Source: Planctomycetota bacterium
GTDB taxonomy: Bacteria > Planctomycetota > UBA8742 > UBA2392
Length of the DNA stretch: 64,000 nt
Assembly: GCA_020638675.1 (NCBI GenBank)
Contig: JACKID010000001.1
Span: 372,001 to 436,000 of the forward strand
Direction: 5' to 3'
In this document: one piece after another, positions 1 through 8,784 of the stretch
Layout of the letters: each line of letters starts with the position of its first letter
Position numbering within the stretch: position 1 is the first letter of the stretch
The notes under the pieces: model-generated
The model's input: only the letters and a program-made list of their open reading frames with translations
What the model was told of the DNA's origin: nothing
Database searches by the model: none
Program-made: the position numbers and the translations under genes

Positions 1-1
1 C

Positions 2-268
2 CACCCGGTGAAGGAATTGGCGACCGGCATGGTCGAGATCACCAGCCAGAACCACGGGTTCGCGACCGACCCGGAGAGCCTTCCCGGCGACGTCGAGGTC
101 ACGCACGTCAACCAGAACGACGGCACGGTCAGCGGCATCCGGCACAAGGATCTTCCGGTGTTCAGCGTGCAGTATCACCCGGAAGCCAGCCCCGGGCCGC
201 ACGACAGCCTGCACTTGTTCCGCCGCTTCCGGCAGATGGTGGATGAGCGCCTCGCCGCCAAGAGCTGA
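2..268 (+). CDS. carA: Carbamoyl-phosphate synthase small subunit, C-terminal part (cut by window edge)
   Basis: The window opens inside this gene; only about the last 88 residues are present. They match the end of the class I glutamine amidotransferase domain of CarA, which releases ammonia from glutamine for carbamoyl phosphate synthesis (arginine and pyrimidine pathways). Visible landmarks are HPVKELATG followed by EITSQNHGF, and near the end QYHPEASPGPHD, which carries the His and Glu of the Cys-His-Glu catalytic triad. The nucleophilic Cys lies upstream, outside the window. The stop codon is followed by 56 bases before the next gene on the same strand. The large subunit carB is not seen here. 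Confidence 0.93.
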   Translation, partial: HPVKELATGMVEITSQNHGFATDPESLPGDVEVTHVNQNDGTVSGIRHKDLPVFSVQYHPEASPGPHDSLHLFRRFRQMVDERLAAKS

Positions 269-324
269 TCGCGGCCCGCCCACGTGCGCGGTATCATGCG
301 GCTGCACTTTCCGAGCCCGCAGCC

Positions 325-1656
325 ATGAGTTCTCCTGACCCAGCCGCCCGTTCCCGCAGGCTCACTGAGCTGTTGTCGGTGGCGTTGCTGCTGGTGCTCG
401 TGGGCGTCTGCCTGCTGGCGCTTTCCGGCACGGTGCCTTCCATCGCGGCCGACACCTGGGACTTTCGGGCAGCCTACCTGCACGCCGGCGAGCTGATGCG
501 CACGCAGGGCGGCGGCATCTACGACATGCAGACCCACACGCCGGAAACCGGCCCGTTCATCTACCCGCCCGCTTCGGCCGCGATGTTCGGGTTCTTCTCG
601 CTGCTGCCAACAAGTGCGGCAGTCGTGATATGGGTTGCGGTCTTGTTCTCGTGCATGGTTGTCGCTTTCGCCTGCGCATACCGCCTTGCCGGATCGCTGG
701 TGAAGGGCCGCGACGCTGCATTCATTGCTGTGCTGGCGCTGGCGACGTTCGGCGCGTTCTATGCCGACGTCACGAAGGCAAACATCAACTCCATGGTCAT
801 CGCCTTGATGCTGGGAGGGTTGCTGTGTGTCGAGCGCGGCAGAGAGCGCCGCGGCGGTGCGCTGCTGGCCGCGGCGGCATTTGTCAAAGTCCTGCCGGTC
901 GTGCTGGTGGTGTGGCTGGTGGCAAACAAGCGCTGGCGCGCGCTACAGGGGTGGGCGATCGGAGCGGCATTCGCGATTTTGGCGCCACTTGCGTGGACCG
1001 TACCCAATCACGGGGTGATCGACGGCGTGGGCGCTGATGTGAACCTGCACGTTGAGTATGTCCAGCAAACCGTCGCGCCGCGCCTCGAGTCGCAGGAAGC
1101 GACCGGCGTGGGCGGCACCAGCAACCGCAACGCATCCATCAACGCGGCACTGGCGCGCCTGTTTTTGCCAGATTCGCAGATGTTTGCGGTCGCGTGGCCG
1201 GACAAACCCGTCAGCGGCCCGTTGCTGTTTGAGTTGCCCGGTCCGCTGGTGAAGGGCGCGGCGCTGTTGATCGCGCTGGCTATGTTCGGCGCCGGCGCTT
1301 GGGCGAGCTGGAAGTTTCGCGATGACCCTCTGGCGCGACTGGCGGGGGCCGGTTTGGTCTTCGTGCCTGCCATGCTCGGGAATCTGTTGTGCTGGCCGTT
1401 TCACTTCGTGGCGCTGCTGCTAGTGGCTGCGCCTGCACTGGCGTGGGGAATCGCCGACAAGCGCGACCGCAGGCTCGCGGCAGCCATTCTCGGCCTGACC
1501 TTCGTGGCCGTGACCGCCATGTTCCGGTTGGAGGCCTGGTGGTTCCGCATTTACGGGCTGCAGACGCTGCTGGTCATAGCTGCCTGGGGACTGACGCTCT
1601 GGATGCTGATCCGCCGGTCGCGGCGTCCGGCCGAAGAGCCAGCGGCTGGGCTGTGA
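325..1656 (+). CDS. GT87 (DUF2029) family polyprenol-phosphate-dependent glycosyltransferase
   Basis: A 443-residue polytopic membrane protein with about nine to eleven hydrophobic segments. It has the layout of GT87/DUF2029 enzymes, such as the actinobacterial polyprenol-phosphate-mannose-dependent mannosyltransferases. The first membrane segment is at residues 15-35, followed by an extracytoplasmic loop that includes DFRAAYLHAGELM and FIYPPASA; the acidic residue in the first loop is typical of GT-C catalysis. KANINSMVIALMLGG and a VKVLPVVLVVWL-like segment are further family hallmarks. The C-terminus is Arg-rich and cytoplasmic. It sits 24 bases upstream of a Fur gene but has no obvious functional link to it. 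The acceptor and sugar cannot be told from sequence. Confidence 0.8.
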   Translation: MSSPDPAARSRRLTELLSVALLLVLVGVCLLALSGTVPSIAADTWDFRAAYLHAGELMRTQGGGIYDMQTHTPETGPFIYPPASAAMFGFFSLLPTSAAVVIWVAVLFSCMVVAFACAYRLAGSLVKGRDAAFIAVLALATFGAFYADVTKANINSMVIALMLGGLLCVERGRERRGGALLAAAAFVKVLPVVLVVWLVANKRWRALQGWAIGAAFAILAPLAWTVPNHGVIDGVGADVNLHVEYVQQTVAPRLESQEATGVGGTSNRNASINAALARLFLPDSQMFAVAWPDKPVSGPLLFELPGPLVKGAALLIALAMFGAGAWASWKFRDDPLARLAGAGLVFVPAMLGNLLCWPFHFVALLLVAAPALAWGIADKRDRRLAAAILGLTFVAVTAMFRLEAWWFRIYGLQTLLVIAAWGLTLWMLIRRSRRPAEEPAAGL

Positions 1657-1680
1657 AGAATCGACAGCTATACTGCCGCC

Positions 1681-2103
1681 ATGAACGCCGACGAGACGGC
1701 TCGCAACATCCTGCGCCGGGCAGGGCTGCGCGTGACAATCACGCGGGCGACGCTGGTTGCCTCCATGCTGGACGCGCACGAGCCCGTCAGCATGGAGGAT
1801 GCGGTTCGTCTGTGCGGCCAGAACGGCGGCGATCCGGCGACGATCTACCGCAACCTTCAGGCCCTCACTGAAGCGGGCGTCCTGCAACCCGTGCGCGGCG
1901 TAGGCCGTCGCGAGATGTTTGAGCTGACCGACGGGCACGTACACGAAGCCCCGCACCATCACGCGCACGCAAGCTGCACCAAATGCGGGCGAGTCGAGTG
2001 CATCGACATGGCAGAGCTGCCCGACAAGCCTCCCGCCCCCAAGGGCTGGAGCGTCGAAGACCTGACCGTGACGGTCTGGGGCCTCTGCCCTGATTGCCGC
2101 TAG
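1681..2103 (+). CDS. Fur-family metal-responsive transcriptional regulator
   Basis: 140 residues, the usual length for Fur/Zur/PerR. The N-terminal winged helix includes LRRAGLRVTITRATLV and the recognition region DPATIYRNLQALTEAGVL. The C-terminal dimerisation domain carries a His-rich metal stretch (HEAPHHHAHASC) and structural zinc cysteines in two CxxC pairs: CTKCG near residue 101 and CPDC at the extreme C-terminus. The sequence does not tell whether it senses Fe, Zn, Mn or peroxide. The gene starts 24 bases after the glycosyltransferase, so it may be co-transcribed. No Fur box was recognised next to it. Confidence 0.9.
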   Translation: MNADETARNILRRAGLRVTITRATLVASMLDAHEPVSMEDAVRLCGQNGGDPATIYRNLQALTEAGVLQPVRGVGRREMFELTDGHVHEAPHHHAHASCTKCGRVECIDMAELPDKPPAPKGWSVEDLTVTVWGLCPDCR

Positions 2104-2160
2104 GCGGCCGGCGAGTCACACGAAGAAATCGGCTCGTACTTCGAGTAGCATGCCGCGCCA

Positions 2161-3036
2161 ATGCCTTCCCTTGCTTCCCGAATCCGTTTTCTTCGCAAGC
2201 GCGGTCTCCGCTACGCGTGGATTCTATTCGCGCGCAAGCTGTGGCTGCGGCGTACAAGCGTCACGTTCAACGGGCGGCGCTACCTTGTGCCTACGGATGA
2301 CATGTCGCTTGAGCTCGTCCGGGATGACGAGCCGTGGATGATTCCTCTGCTAAAGCGTCTTCTGCCCCGCACGCCGGGCGTGTTCGTCGACGTCGGCGTG
2401 AACATCGGACAGACGCTGGCACGCGTAAAGGCCGTGGAGCCCGCACGGGCATGCGTCTGCTTTGAGCCCAATCCTGACTGCTGCAAGGTCCTTCGCGGGC
2501 TCATGCAGCTGAACGACTACGGTGAAGTTCGGCTGATTGAGGCGGCACTGTCGGATGCCGCCGGATCGGTTTCTCTGCATGTGGACGAGTCGGCAGATGT
2601 GCGAGGCTCCATCATTGAGGGCTTCCGCGACAACATGAAACCCGGGCAGCGCACGATCGAAGTGCCGATGGTCGATGGCCGCCAACTGCTGAATGCCGAG
2701 CTGGGCGCCGCTGTCGGGTTCATCAAGATCGATGTCGAGGGTGCCGAGCTGGAAGTCCTGCGCGGGCTGCGTCCTGTGATTGAGCGCGATCACCCGATCA
2801 TCCTGTTCGAGTTGCTGGGGACGGGCAGCGCCGACCCGGCAATTGAGTCCCTGCGCGAATCTCGCCAGGCGGAGCTGCTGGAGCTGTTCCCGGAATTGAG
2901 GTACGCACTCCGGCGACTGCGTCCCGACCTGAAACTGGAAATGTTTGGCGAGCCGGAGAAGTACCCGGACCAGTCGATGTGCAACTACCTCGCGATACCT
3001 GACGATCGGCTGGACGAGATTTCCGCGCTGCTCTAG
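2161..3036 (+). CDS. FkbM family SAM-dependent methyltransferase
   Basis: 291 residues. The central Rossmann methyltransferase domain shows FVDVGVNIGQTLARV (SAM-binding motif I), CFEPNPDCCKVL (acidic end of strand 2) and the FkbM signature FIKIDVEGAELEVLRGL. The family O-methylates sugars and small hydroxylated metabolites, often in polysaccharide or natural-product pathways; the substrate here is unknown. A basic N-terminal stretch (RIRFLRKRGLRYAWILFARKLWLRR) may hold it at the membrane. It ends three bases before the stop codon of the convergent ctaA-ctaB gene. Confidence 0.88.
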   Translation: MPSLASRIRFLRKRGLRYAWILFARKLWLRRTSVTFNGRRYLVPTDDMSLELVRDDEPWMIPLLKRLLPRTPGVFVDVGVNIGQTLARVKAVEPARACVCFEPNPDCCKVLRGLMQLNDYGEVRLIEAALSDAAGSVSLHVDESADVRGSIIEGFRDNMKPGQRTIEVPMVDGRQLLNAELGAAVGFIKIDVEGAELEVLRGLRPVIERDHPIILFELLGTGSADPAIESLRESRQAELLELFPELRYALRRLRPDLKLEMFGEPEKYPDQSMCNYLAIPDDRLDEISALL

Positions 3037-3039
3037 CAA

Positions 3040-4989
3040 CTACCAGACATCGAACAACAACACGCCCAGCAGCAGCGGCAGGTAGAGCAGGCTGGCGAAG
3101 AAGACGCCGCGCGTGCTCTGGCGAGTGCGCTTTACCTGATTGACAACCCCCGCCGCCAGGAAGCCGAAGCCAAGGGCCAGCGCGCCGATGGCGTAGGTCC
3201 GGCCCGCCATGCCAACGAGCACGGGCAGCATGCTGGTCACAATCAGGGCGAGACACCACAGCGAGATCTGGCGCGCAAGCATTCCGCCGTCGTTGTCTTC
3301 TACGCTCAGCATGCGCATTCCACCGCGCTTGTAGTCCTCGCGGTACAGCCACGCGATCGACCAGAAGTGCGGCAGTTGCCATGTGAACAGGATCGCAAAC
3401 AGCACGAATGCAGGCAGGTCGATCCTGCCCCGTGCCGCCGCCCAGCCGATCATCGGCGGAAGCGCGCCGGGGATCGCACCCACAAGGGTGTTCAGGGTCG
3501 TGCGAGTCTTCAACGGCGTGTAGATCAACAGGTAGATGGCGCTGGTGAGCGCCGTGAGCCCGGCCGCCAGCAGATTCACCCCAAACGCCACGATCAGGCT
3601 TCCGCCAACGATTGTCAGCAGCCCGAAAGCCAGCGCTTCACGAGGCTGCATGCGCCCCGACGGCAGCGGGCGATTCCGCGTGCGCTGCATGCGTGCGTCG
3701 TTTTCACGTTCGATGTACTGGTTCAGTGCGGCCGTGCCGGCCGCCACCAGTGACACGCCAAGCAGCGTCGCCCCGAGGACCACAACGTTCGGCATCCCGG
3801 GCGCACCGATGAAGTAGCCCGCAGCGACCGTAACCATCACCAGCCCGGAAAGGCGTGCCTTGCTCAGGATCGTGTAGTCGTGGAGTTTCGTGCGCAGCCC
3901 CTGCTCGAATTCGCCCGCCGTGACGACGGCCGCGCGCTCACCGTCGCCGGGCAAGGCCAGCCGGTGCAACCACAGCGCTTGCACAGTTATGCACATCAGC
4001 AGCAGCGCGCCCACCGTCACGTGCCCGGTGCGCAGCAGCGCAACCAGGCTTCCCGGGTCGGCCGACACCAGGTGTCCGTTCGTCAGAATCCACGGCACGA
4101 TGCCGAGAAACACCTGGGTGATAAGCAGCAACGCCACAAGCGTCGCCACCCGCCGCAACGGTGGGAAACCTGCGTGATAGCGGAAGATGCGAATCAGCAT
4201 CACGGTCACGACGAGCGTCACCGTGCAGGCGCCGCATACGTGCAACAGAACGTGGTTGCCCGTCTGGCGAACGAGTGTACCGAGCGCCAGTTGGCCGACG
4301 CCGAGCGCCACCAGCAGCAGGGCCAGGCGACGTGAGTTCGCGGCCTGCGGGGATTTCTGCGCCTGCCACGCGGCCGACCAGCGGCGCGAAGTCACCACCA
4401 CGACGCATGCGAGAAATGAGAAGATCACCTGCCCGGTTACGCCGTGGATCATGGCCTTGATCGCGCGCCGCAGCTCAACGTCGTAGCCGCCGCCGGTGTA
4501 CGCCAGCACCGCGTCGCGTACTTCCGCGTCGCTGACGACCAGCACCCGCAGCCCGCCGATCAGCCCCTGCACGCAGATCAGCCCCAGCGCGACCACGCCC
4601 AGCCAGCGGCGCGGCTTGCCTTTGCTGCCGTACCATGTAGTAAGCGCCAGCCCGATGCCGAAGAAGCCGATCACCGTGCCGATCATGCGGTGGCCGTCTT
4701 CCCAGGCGCGTCCGCCGTGGGCATTCCACCAGCTGCTAAACCATTCCCAGAAGCGCCAGGACCAGCCCGGGTTGGTGTCACCCGCGCGAGTCGTCGTGAC
4801 CATTGCCCCGACCACAATCATGAACAACAGCAGCCCAGTGCAGGCGATCGCAAATCGATGCGCCCAGCGCTGCATGCCAGACTGCGGATTCTCGGTCGTG
4901 TTCAAGGTGCTGCCCGGGCAAATCGGTCGATGGCAAAATACAGGAAATGCGGCCGCTTTGCAGCCCGCGTCCCCTGGCAAATGAATCAC
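3040..4989 (-). CDS. ctaAB: Fused heme A synthase (CtaA/COX15) - heme O synthase (CtaB) protein
   Basis: One polypeptide carries both steps that turn heme b into heme a for the adjacent cytochrome oxidase. The N-terminal half (about residues 40-345) is COX15/CtaA-like, with the conserved heme-ligand histidines in EDGHRMIGTVIG, IHGVTGQVIF, NHVLLHVCGA and LLRTGHVTVGA. The C-terminal half (about 365-649) is a UbiA-type farnesyltransferase with ERENDARMQRTRNRPLPSGR (metal/prenyl diphosphate site) and LPHFWSIAWLYREDYKRGG. Such fusions are known in Chloroflexi and some Bacteroidota. The first 38 residues look unconserved and lack a membrane segment, so an internal ATG at 4875 (MQRWAHRF) is a likely alternative start. 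It is divergent from the sco1-cox operon. Confidence 0.9.
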   Translation of the reverse strand: MIHLPGDAGCKAAAFPVFCHRPICPGSTLNTTENPQSGMQRWAHRFAIACTGLLLFMIVVGAMVTTTRAGDTNPGWSWRFWEWFSSWWNAHGGRAWEDGHRMIGTVIGFFGIGLALTTWYGSKGKPRRWLGVVALGLICVQGLIGGLRVLVVSDAEVRDAVLAYTGGGYDVELRRAIKAMIHGVTGQVIFSFLACVVVVTSRRWSAAWQAQKSPQAANSRRLALLLVALGVGQLALGTLVRQTGNHVLLHVCGACTVTLVVTVMLIRIFRYHAGFPPLRRVATLVALLLITQVFLGIVPWILTNGHLVSADPGSLVALLRTGHVTVGALLLMCITVQALWLHRLALPGDGERAAVVTAGEFEQGLRTKLHDYTILSKARLSGLVMVTVAAGYFIGAPGMPNVVVLGATLLGVSLVAAGTAALNQYIERENDARMQRTRNRPLPSGRMQPREALAFGLLTIVGGSLIVAFGVNLLAAGLTALTSAIYLLIYTPLKTRTTLNTLVGAIPGALPPMIGWAAARGRIDLPAFVLFAILFTWQLPHFWSIAWLYREDYKRGGMRMLSVEDNDGGMLARQISLWCLALIVTSMLPVLVGMAGRTYAIGALALGFGFLAAGVVNQVKRTRQSTRGVFFASLLYLPLLLGVLLFDVW

Positions 4990-5040
4990 CCAATTTCGGT
5001 CCTTAGGGGTCCATTTCTCGGGCTGAGACCACTGTCTCTT

Positions 5041-5068
5041 GAGGGTTTTCCAGTGTAGAAAAACCCTC
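5041..5068. promoter_or_regulatory. 9-bp inverted repeat in ctaAB/sco1 divergent region
   Basis: GAGGGTTTT (5041-5049) and AAAACCCTC (5060-5068) form a perfect inverted repeat with a 10-base spacer. It lies in the 166-base region between two divergent respiratory gene starts. No gene ends here, so it is unlikely to be a terminator. It could be a repressor or activator operator coordinating heme A synthesis with oxidase expression. That role is inferred from position only. Confidence 0.4.
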
Positions 5069-5124
5069 TGTAAGAACGCTGGGCAACATGCTAAAGCACC
5101 CGTAATCAGCGGGGGGTTGGTAGC

Positions 5125-5136
5125 CCGCTCGAGCGG
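5125..5136. promoter_or_regulatory. 12-bp perfect palindrome upstream of sco1
   Basis: CCGCTCGAGCGG is self-complementary and lies about 20 bases before the sco1 ATG. It could be a binding site for a dimeric regulator, or could fold in the 5' leader. In a GC-rich genome a 12-bp palindrome can occur by chance, so support is weak. Confidence 0.25.
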
Positions 5137-5155
5137 TTATTAACCCGGTTCAGCG

Positions 5156-5995
5156 ATGTCTTTGAAGCTCAATATCCTGGCCTTGTTCGCGGCGCTATTT
5201 GCGGCGTCGCTGGCGGCACAATCGACGGCCCAGATCGACTACGAGCTGCAGGGTGTGGACGTGGTCGAAAAGATCGGCAAGAGCATCCCGCTGGACCTGA
5301 CGTTCACCGACGACAACGACCGGCACATCCAGCTTCGCCAGTACTTCAAGCCGGGACGGCCGGTATTGATCACGATCAACTATGCGGACTGCCCCAATCT
5401 GTGCGACTACCAGCTCACGGACCTGGCCAAGGCCTTCAAGGACATGGACTGGGTGCCGGGCAAGGAGTTCATCGCACTGCGCGTCAGCGTCGATCCGAAG
5501 GAAGACTACAAGCGCGCAAAGCAGAGCAAGCTGCGCTACCTCGGACTGGTCGGAAAGGCTGACGCGGACGCCGGCTGGCACTTCCTCACGACGACCAGCG
5601 AAGACGATGTCAAGAAGCTCGCCGATGCGCTCGGCTATGGCTACACCTTCGATGGCGAGCGCGGACTGTTCCGCCACAAGGCGGCGCTGATGATCGTCAA
5701 CGGCGAAGGCAAGATCTCGCACTACCTGCGCAACATCGGCTATGAGCCGAAGGACGTGCAGGCGCAGCTGGAGGCTTCTGCCGAGGGCAAGTTCGGCCAG
5801 CCCAGTGAGGATGACAACGGTTTCGGGCTGAACTGCTTTACCCTGCCCTATACGGACAACATGGCGCGCGCCTACAACATGATGCGCGCGGGTGGCGTAG
5901 GCATACTCGTGTTCCTGTTTTCGTTCCTTGGCTACTGGTGGTACCGCGAGATCAAGAAGCCGCGGGAAGAACAAGTACAAGCGGAAGCGATCTGA
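5156..5995 (+). CDS. sco1: SCO1/SenC family copper chaperone for cytochrome oxidase
   Basis: 279 residues. An N-terminal signal sequence (about 1-24) is followed by a thioredoxin-like domain with the copper-binding CxxxC motif CPNLC (C79, C83) after TINYAD, and a downstream His in GLFRHKAALMIV that fits the third copper ligand. A C-terminal membrane helix (GGVGILVFLFSFLGYWWY) makes it an anchored protein facing outward, which is less common than an N-terminal anchor. SCO proteins deliver copper to the CuA centre of subunit II, and the next gene encodes that subunit. The stop codon overlaps the coxB ATG by one base. Confidence 0.92.
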   Translation: MSLKLNILALFAALFAASLAAQSTAQIDYELQGVDVVEKIGKSIPLDLTFTDDNDRHIQLRQYFKPGRPVLITINYADCPNLCDYQLTDLAKAFKDMDWVPGKEFIALRVSVDPKEDYKRAKQSKLRYLGLVGKADADAGWHFLTTTSEDDVKKLADALGYGYTFDGERGLFRHKAALMIVNGEGKISHYLRNIGYEPKDVQAQLEASAEGKFGQPSEDDNGFGLNCFTLPYTDNMARAYNMMRAGGVGILVFLFSFLGYWWYREIKKPREEQVQAEAI

Positions 5996-7035
5996 TGATG
6001 GCTGATCTGGCTTTGGGCAACTTTGCGGGGCTACCGCTGGCACAGCAGGCGGGTGGCTCGTTCTGGTTTCCACCGCAGGCGTCCGACGTGGCCGCTGGCG
6101 TGGACTTCACGTACGACCTGATCCTGTGGTTGTGCATCATCTTCTTTGTTCTGATCTGCGGCGCGACCCTGTACTTCATGGTCAAGTACCGCAAGCGCCC
6201 GGGGCACAAGGAAGAAGTCACCTCCACGCACAACACAAAGCTTGAGCTTGCCTGGTCGATCATCCCGCTGATTCTGCTCATGGTAGTTTTCGGCGTGAGC
6301 ACCTACTGGTATCTGCGCATCGTTACCCCGCCGTCAGGCGAGGTAGTTGAAGTCGAGGTCACGGCCAAGCAATGGAACTGGACGTTTACGTATCGCGGAG
6401 ACGGCCTGCCCGCCGGCAAGAACTACATGGTGGTGGGCGAGCTGCATTTGGTTCGAGATCAGGCTTACCAGATGGTCATGACGACGCCCCAGAATGACGT
6501 CATCCACTCGATGTTCATCCCTGCATTCCGCGTGAAGCAAGACTGCGTCCCCGGTCGCTACAACAAACTTTGGTTCCGCGCCATCAAGGCGCCGCAAGAT
6601 GATGGGGCCGAGTACTACGACCTTTACTGCACCGAATATTGCGGCAACGACCACTCGCTCATGCTGGCGAAGGTGTTCGTGCATGAGAATAAGGCGGAGT
6701 GGGCGGCGGCGGTGATTGAAGCCGCGGACATCAGCAGGCTCGACCCGGTGGACCGAGGGAAGTCGATCTTCGATCAGAATTGCAAGTCGTGCCACACCGT
6801 TAATGGTGACCCCTCCACCGGCCCCAGTTGGAAGGGTATGTGGGGCAGGGAAGAAGTCATGGAGGATGGTACGAAGGTCACCGTTGATGAGAACTACGTT
6901 CGCGAGTCCGTGTTGCAGCCCGCAGCCAAGATCGTAAAGGGATACCCCAACGCCATGACACCCTTTACTTGGGGCGATCAGACTGACGTCGCGATCGAAG
7001 GCATCGTCGCGTACATGAAGACATTGAAGGACTAA
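5995..7035 (+). CDS. coxB: Cytochrome c oxidase subunit II with fused cytochrome c domain (caa3 type)
   Basis: 346 residues from the ATG that overlaps the sco1 stop. Two N-terminal membrane helices (about 40-65 and 83-108) precede the cupredoxin domain. The CuA site is intact as CTEYCGNDHSLM (C212, C216, H220, M223). A class I cytochrome c domain follows, with CKSCH at about 263-267 and a probable axial Met in YPNAMTPF. The fusion defines a caa3-type oxidase, in which electrons enter through the built-in cytochrome c. An ATG three bases downstream is equally possible as start. There is no signal peptide; the first residues are short and cytoplasmic. Confidence 0.95.
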   Translation: MMADLALGNFAGLPLAQQAGGSFWFPPQASDVAAGVDFTYDLILWLCIIFFVLICGATLYFMVKYRKRPGHKEEVTSTHNTKLELAWSIIPLILLMVVFGVSTYWYLRIVTPPSGEVVEVEVTAKQWNWTFTYRGDGLPAGKNYMVVGELHLVRDQAYQMVMTTPQNDVIHSMFIPAFRVKQDCVPGRYNKLWFRAIKAPQDDGAEYYDLYCTEYCGNDHSLMLAKVFVHENKAEWAAAVIEAADISRLDPVDRGKSIFDQNCKSCHTVNGDPSTGPSWKGMWGREEVMEDGTKVTVDENYVRESVLQPAAKIVKGYPNAMTPFTWGDQTDVAIEGIVAYMKTLKD

Positions 7036-7050
7036 GGCAAGGACACACCC

Positions 7051-8775
7051 ATGGCCGGTGGCATTGTCGAAAAACCTGCATCCGCGGAAGTAGTGCACCC
7101 CACCGTGCACTACCTGAACGCGACCAAGGGCTTCAAAAACTGGCTGGTGACGCTTGATCACAAGCGCATCGCCATCATGTATCTGTGCGCTGTTAGCGTC
7201 GCGCTATTGCTCGGAGGCTTCTGGGCGATCGTACTGCGCACGGAGTTGCTGCACCCGCATGACGACGTGGTGCTTTCAAACGCCTGGTACAACCGCGCCT
7301 TCACCCTGCACGGCGCCGTAATGGTGTTCCTGTTCATCATTCCGGGCATACCGGCCAGCCTGGGGAACTTCGTCCTGCCCATGCAGCTTGGGGCCAAGGA
7401 CTTGGCCTTGCCTCGTATCAACTTGTTCAGTTGGTATCTGTACGTGATGGGACTGATCCTGTTCCTGGGCATTCTCTTCCTGGGAGGACTGGACACAGGC
7501 TGGACACTCTATCCACCCTACAGCGTCGGTGGCGGAAGTGAGCACAAGGCCGTTTGGCTGAATCTCATCATGGCCTACACGGCCGTGTTCATACTCGGCT
7601 TCTCAAGCATCCTGACCGGGCTCAACTTCATCGCCACCATGCACAAGCTGCGTCCGAAGGACATGGGCATGTACGACATGCCGCTGTTCCTTTGGGCTCT
7701 GTACGCCACTTCGCTGATCCAGGTGCTGGCGACGCCGGTGGTCGGGCTGACGCTCGGGCTGAGCCTGATTGAGCATATGTTCAACATCGGCATCTTCGAC
7801 CCGCGCTACGGCGGCGACCCCGTGCTGTACCAGCACTTCTTCTGGTTCTACAGCCACCCGGCCGTGTACATCATGGTGCTGCCGGCGATGGGCGTGCAAA
7901 GCGAGCTGATCGCAACGTTCAGCCGCAAGCACGTGTTCGGCTACAAGGCGATTGCGTGGTCTTCGATCGCGATCGCGGCCATCGGCTTCATCGTCTGGGG
8001 CCACCACATGTTCGTGTCCGGCCAGTCGCCTGCCGCGGGCATCATCTTCAGCCTGCTGACCTACTTCGTCGCGATCCCGAGCGCGATCAAGGTCTTCAAC
8101 TGGGTGGCGACGCTGTACAAGGGCGCAATCGACTTCAAGGCGCCCATGATTTACGCCCTGGCGTTCATGTACCTGTTCGGCATCGGCGGGTTGACAGGTC
8201 TGTTCCTTGCGTCGATTGCGAACAACGTCCACCTGCATGACACGTACTTCGTAATCGCGCACTTTCATATGGTGATGGTGGGTTCGGTGCTGACCGGCTT
8301 CCTGGGCGGCGTCCACTACTGGTGGCCGAAGATGACCGGGCGCATGTACAACGAGACTCTGGGTCGCGTAGCGGCCGTGATGGTGTTCATTGGCTTCAAC
8401 GTGACGTTCATGCCTCAGTTCGTGGCGGGCACGCGCGGCATGCCGCGCCGCTACGCGAACTACCTGGACGAGTTTACGACCTACCACCAGGTCAGCACGA
8501 TCGGCGCTTACATTCTTGGCGCGGCGGTTGTGCTGCAAGTCGGCTACCTGTTGCACTCGCTGTTCAAGGGGCGCAAGGCGCCGCCGAACCCTTGGGGTGC
8601 TGCCAGTCTTGAATGGCAGGCGACCTCACCGCCTGACTTCCACAACTTCCTCGAGAAGCCCGTCACGATGGGTGCGTATGACTTCGAGAACTGGGAGTAC
8701 GTCTCTGAAGAAGCCGGCTACGTGCTGAAGCGCGAAGTCATCGAGACGGGCAAGAGTCTGGCCAAAGCCCACTAA
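7051..8775 (+). CDS. coxA: Cytochrome c oxidase subunit I (A2-type heme-copper oxidase)
   Basis: 574 residues, about twelve membrane helices, the catalytic proton-pumping subunit. Heme and CuB ligands are visible in FTLHGAVMVF, WFYSHPAVYIMVLP, WGHHMFVSG and HDTYFVIAHFHMVMVG. The helix VI motif is YSHPAVY instead of the XGHPEVY of A1 enzymes. The D-channel glutamate is replaced and the YS pair is present, which is the definition of the A2 subfamily (as in Thermus and Rhodothermus caa3). It starts 15 bases after coxB, with AAGGA upstream. Confidence 0.97.
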   Translation: MAGGIVEKPASAEVVHPTVHYLNATKGFKNWLVTLDHKRIAIMYLCAVSVALLLGGFWAIVLRTELLHPHDDVVLSNAWYNRAFTLHGAVMVFLFIIPGIPASLGNFVLPMQLGAKDLALPRINLFSWYLYVMGLILFLGILFLGGLDTGWTLYPPYSVGGGSEHKAVWLNLIMAYTAVFILGFSSILTGLNFIATMHKLRPKDMGMYDMPLFLWALYATSLIQVLATPVVGLTLGLSLIEHMFNIGIFDPRYGGDPVLYQHFFWFYSHPAVYIMVLPAMGVQSELIATFSRKHVFGYKAIAWSSIAIAAIGFIVWGHHMFVSGQSPAAGIIFSLLTYFVAIPSAIKVFNWVATLYKGAIDFKAPMIYALAFMYLFGIGGLTGLFLASIANNVHLHDTYFVIAHFHMVMVGSVLTGFLGGVHYWWPKMTGRMYNETLGRVAAVMVFIGFNVTFMPQFVAGTRGMPRRYANYLDEFTTYHQVSTIGAYILGAAVVLQVGYLLHSLFKGRKAPPNPWGAASLEWQATSPPDFHNFLEKPVTMGAYDFENWEYVSEEAGYVLKREVIETGKSLAKAH

Positions 8776-8784
8776 CAGGAAGCC

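Noticed and set aside
5195..6073. Open frame of 292 codons opposite sco1
   Set aside because: Antisense to a conserved SCO1 gene; no motif.
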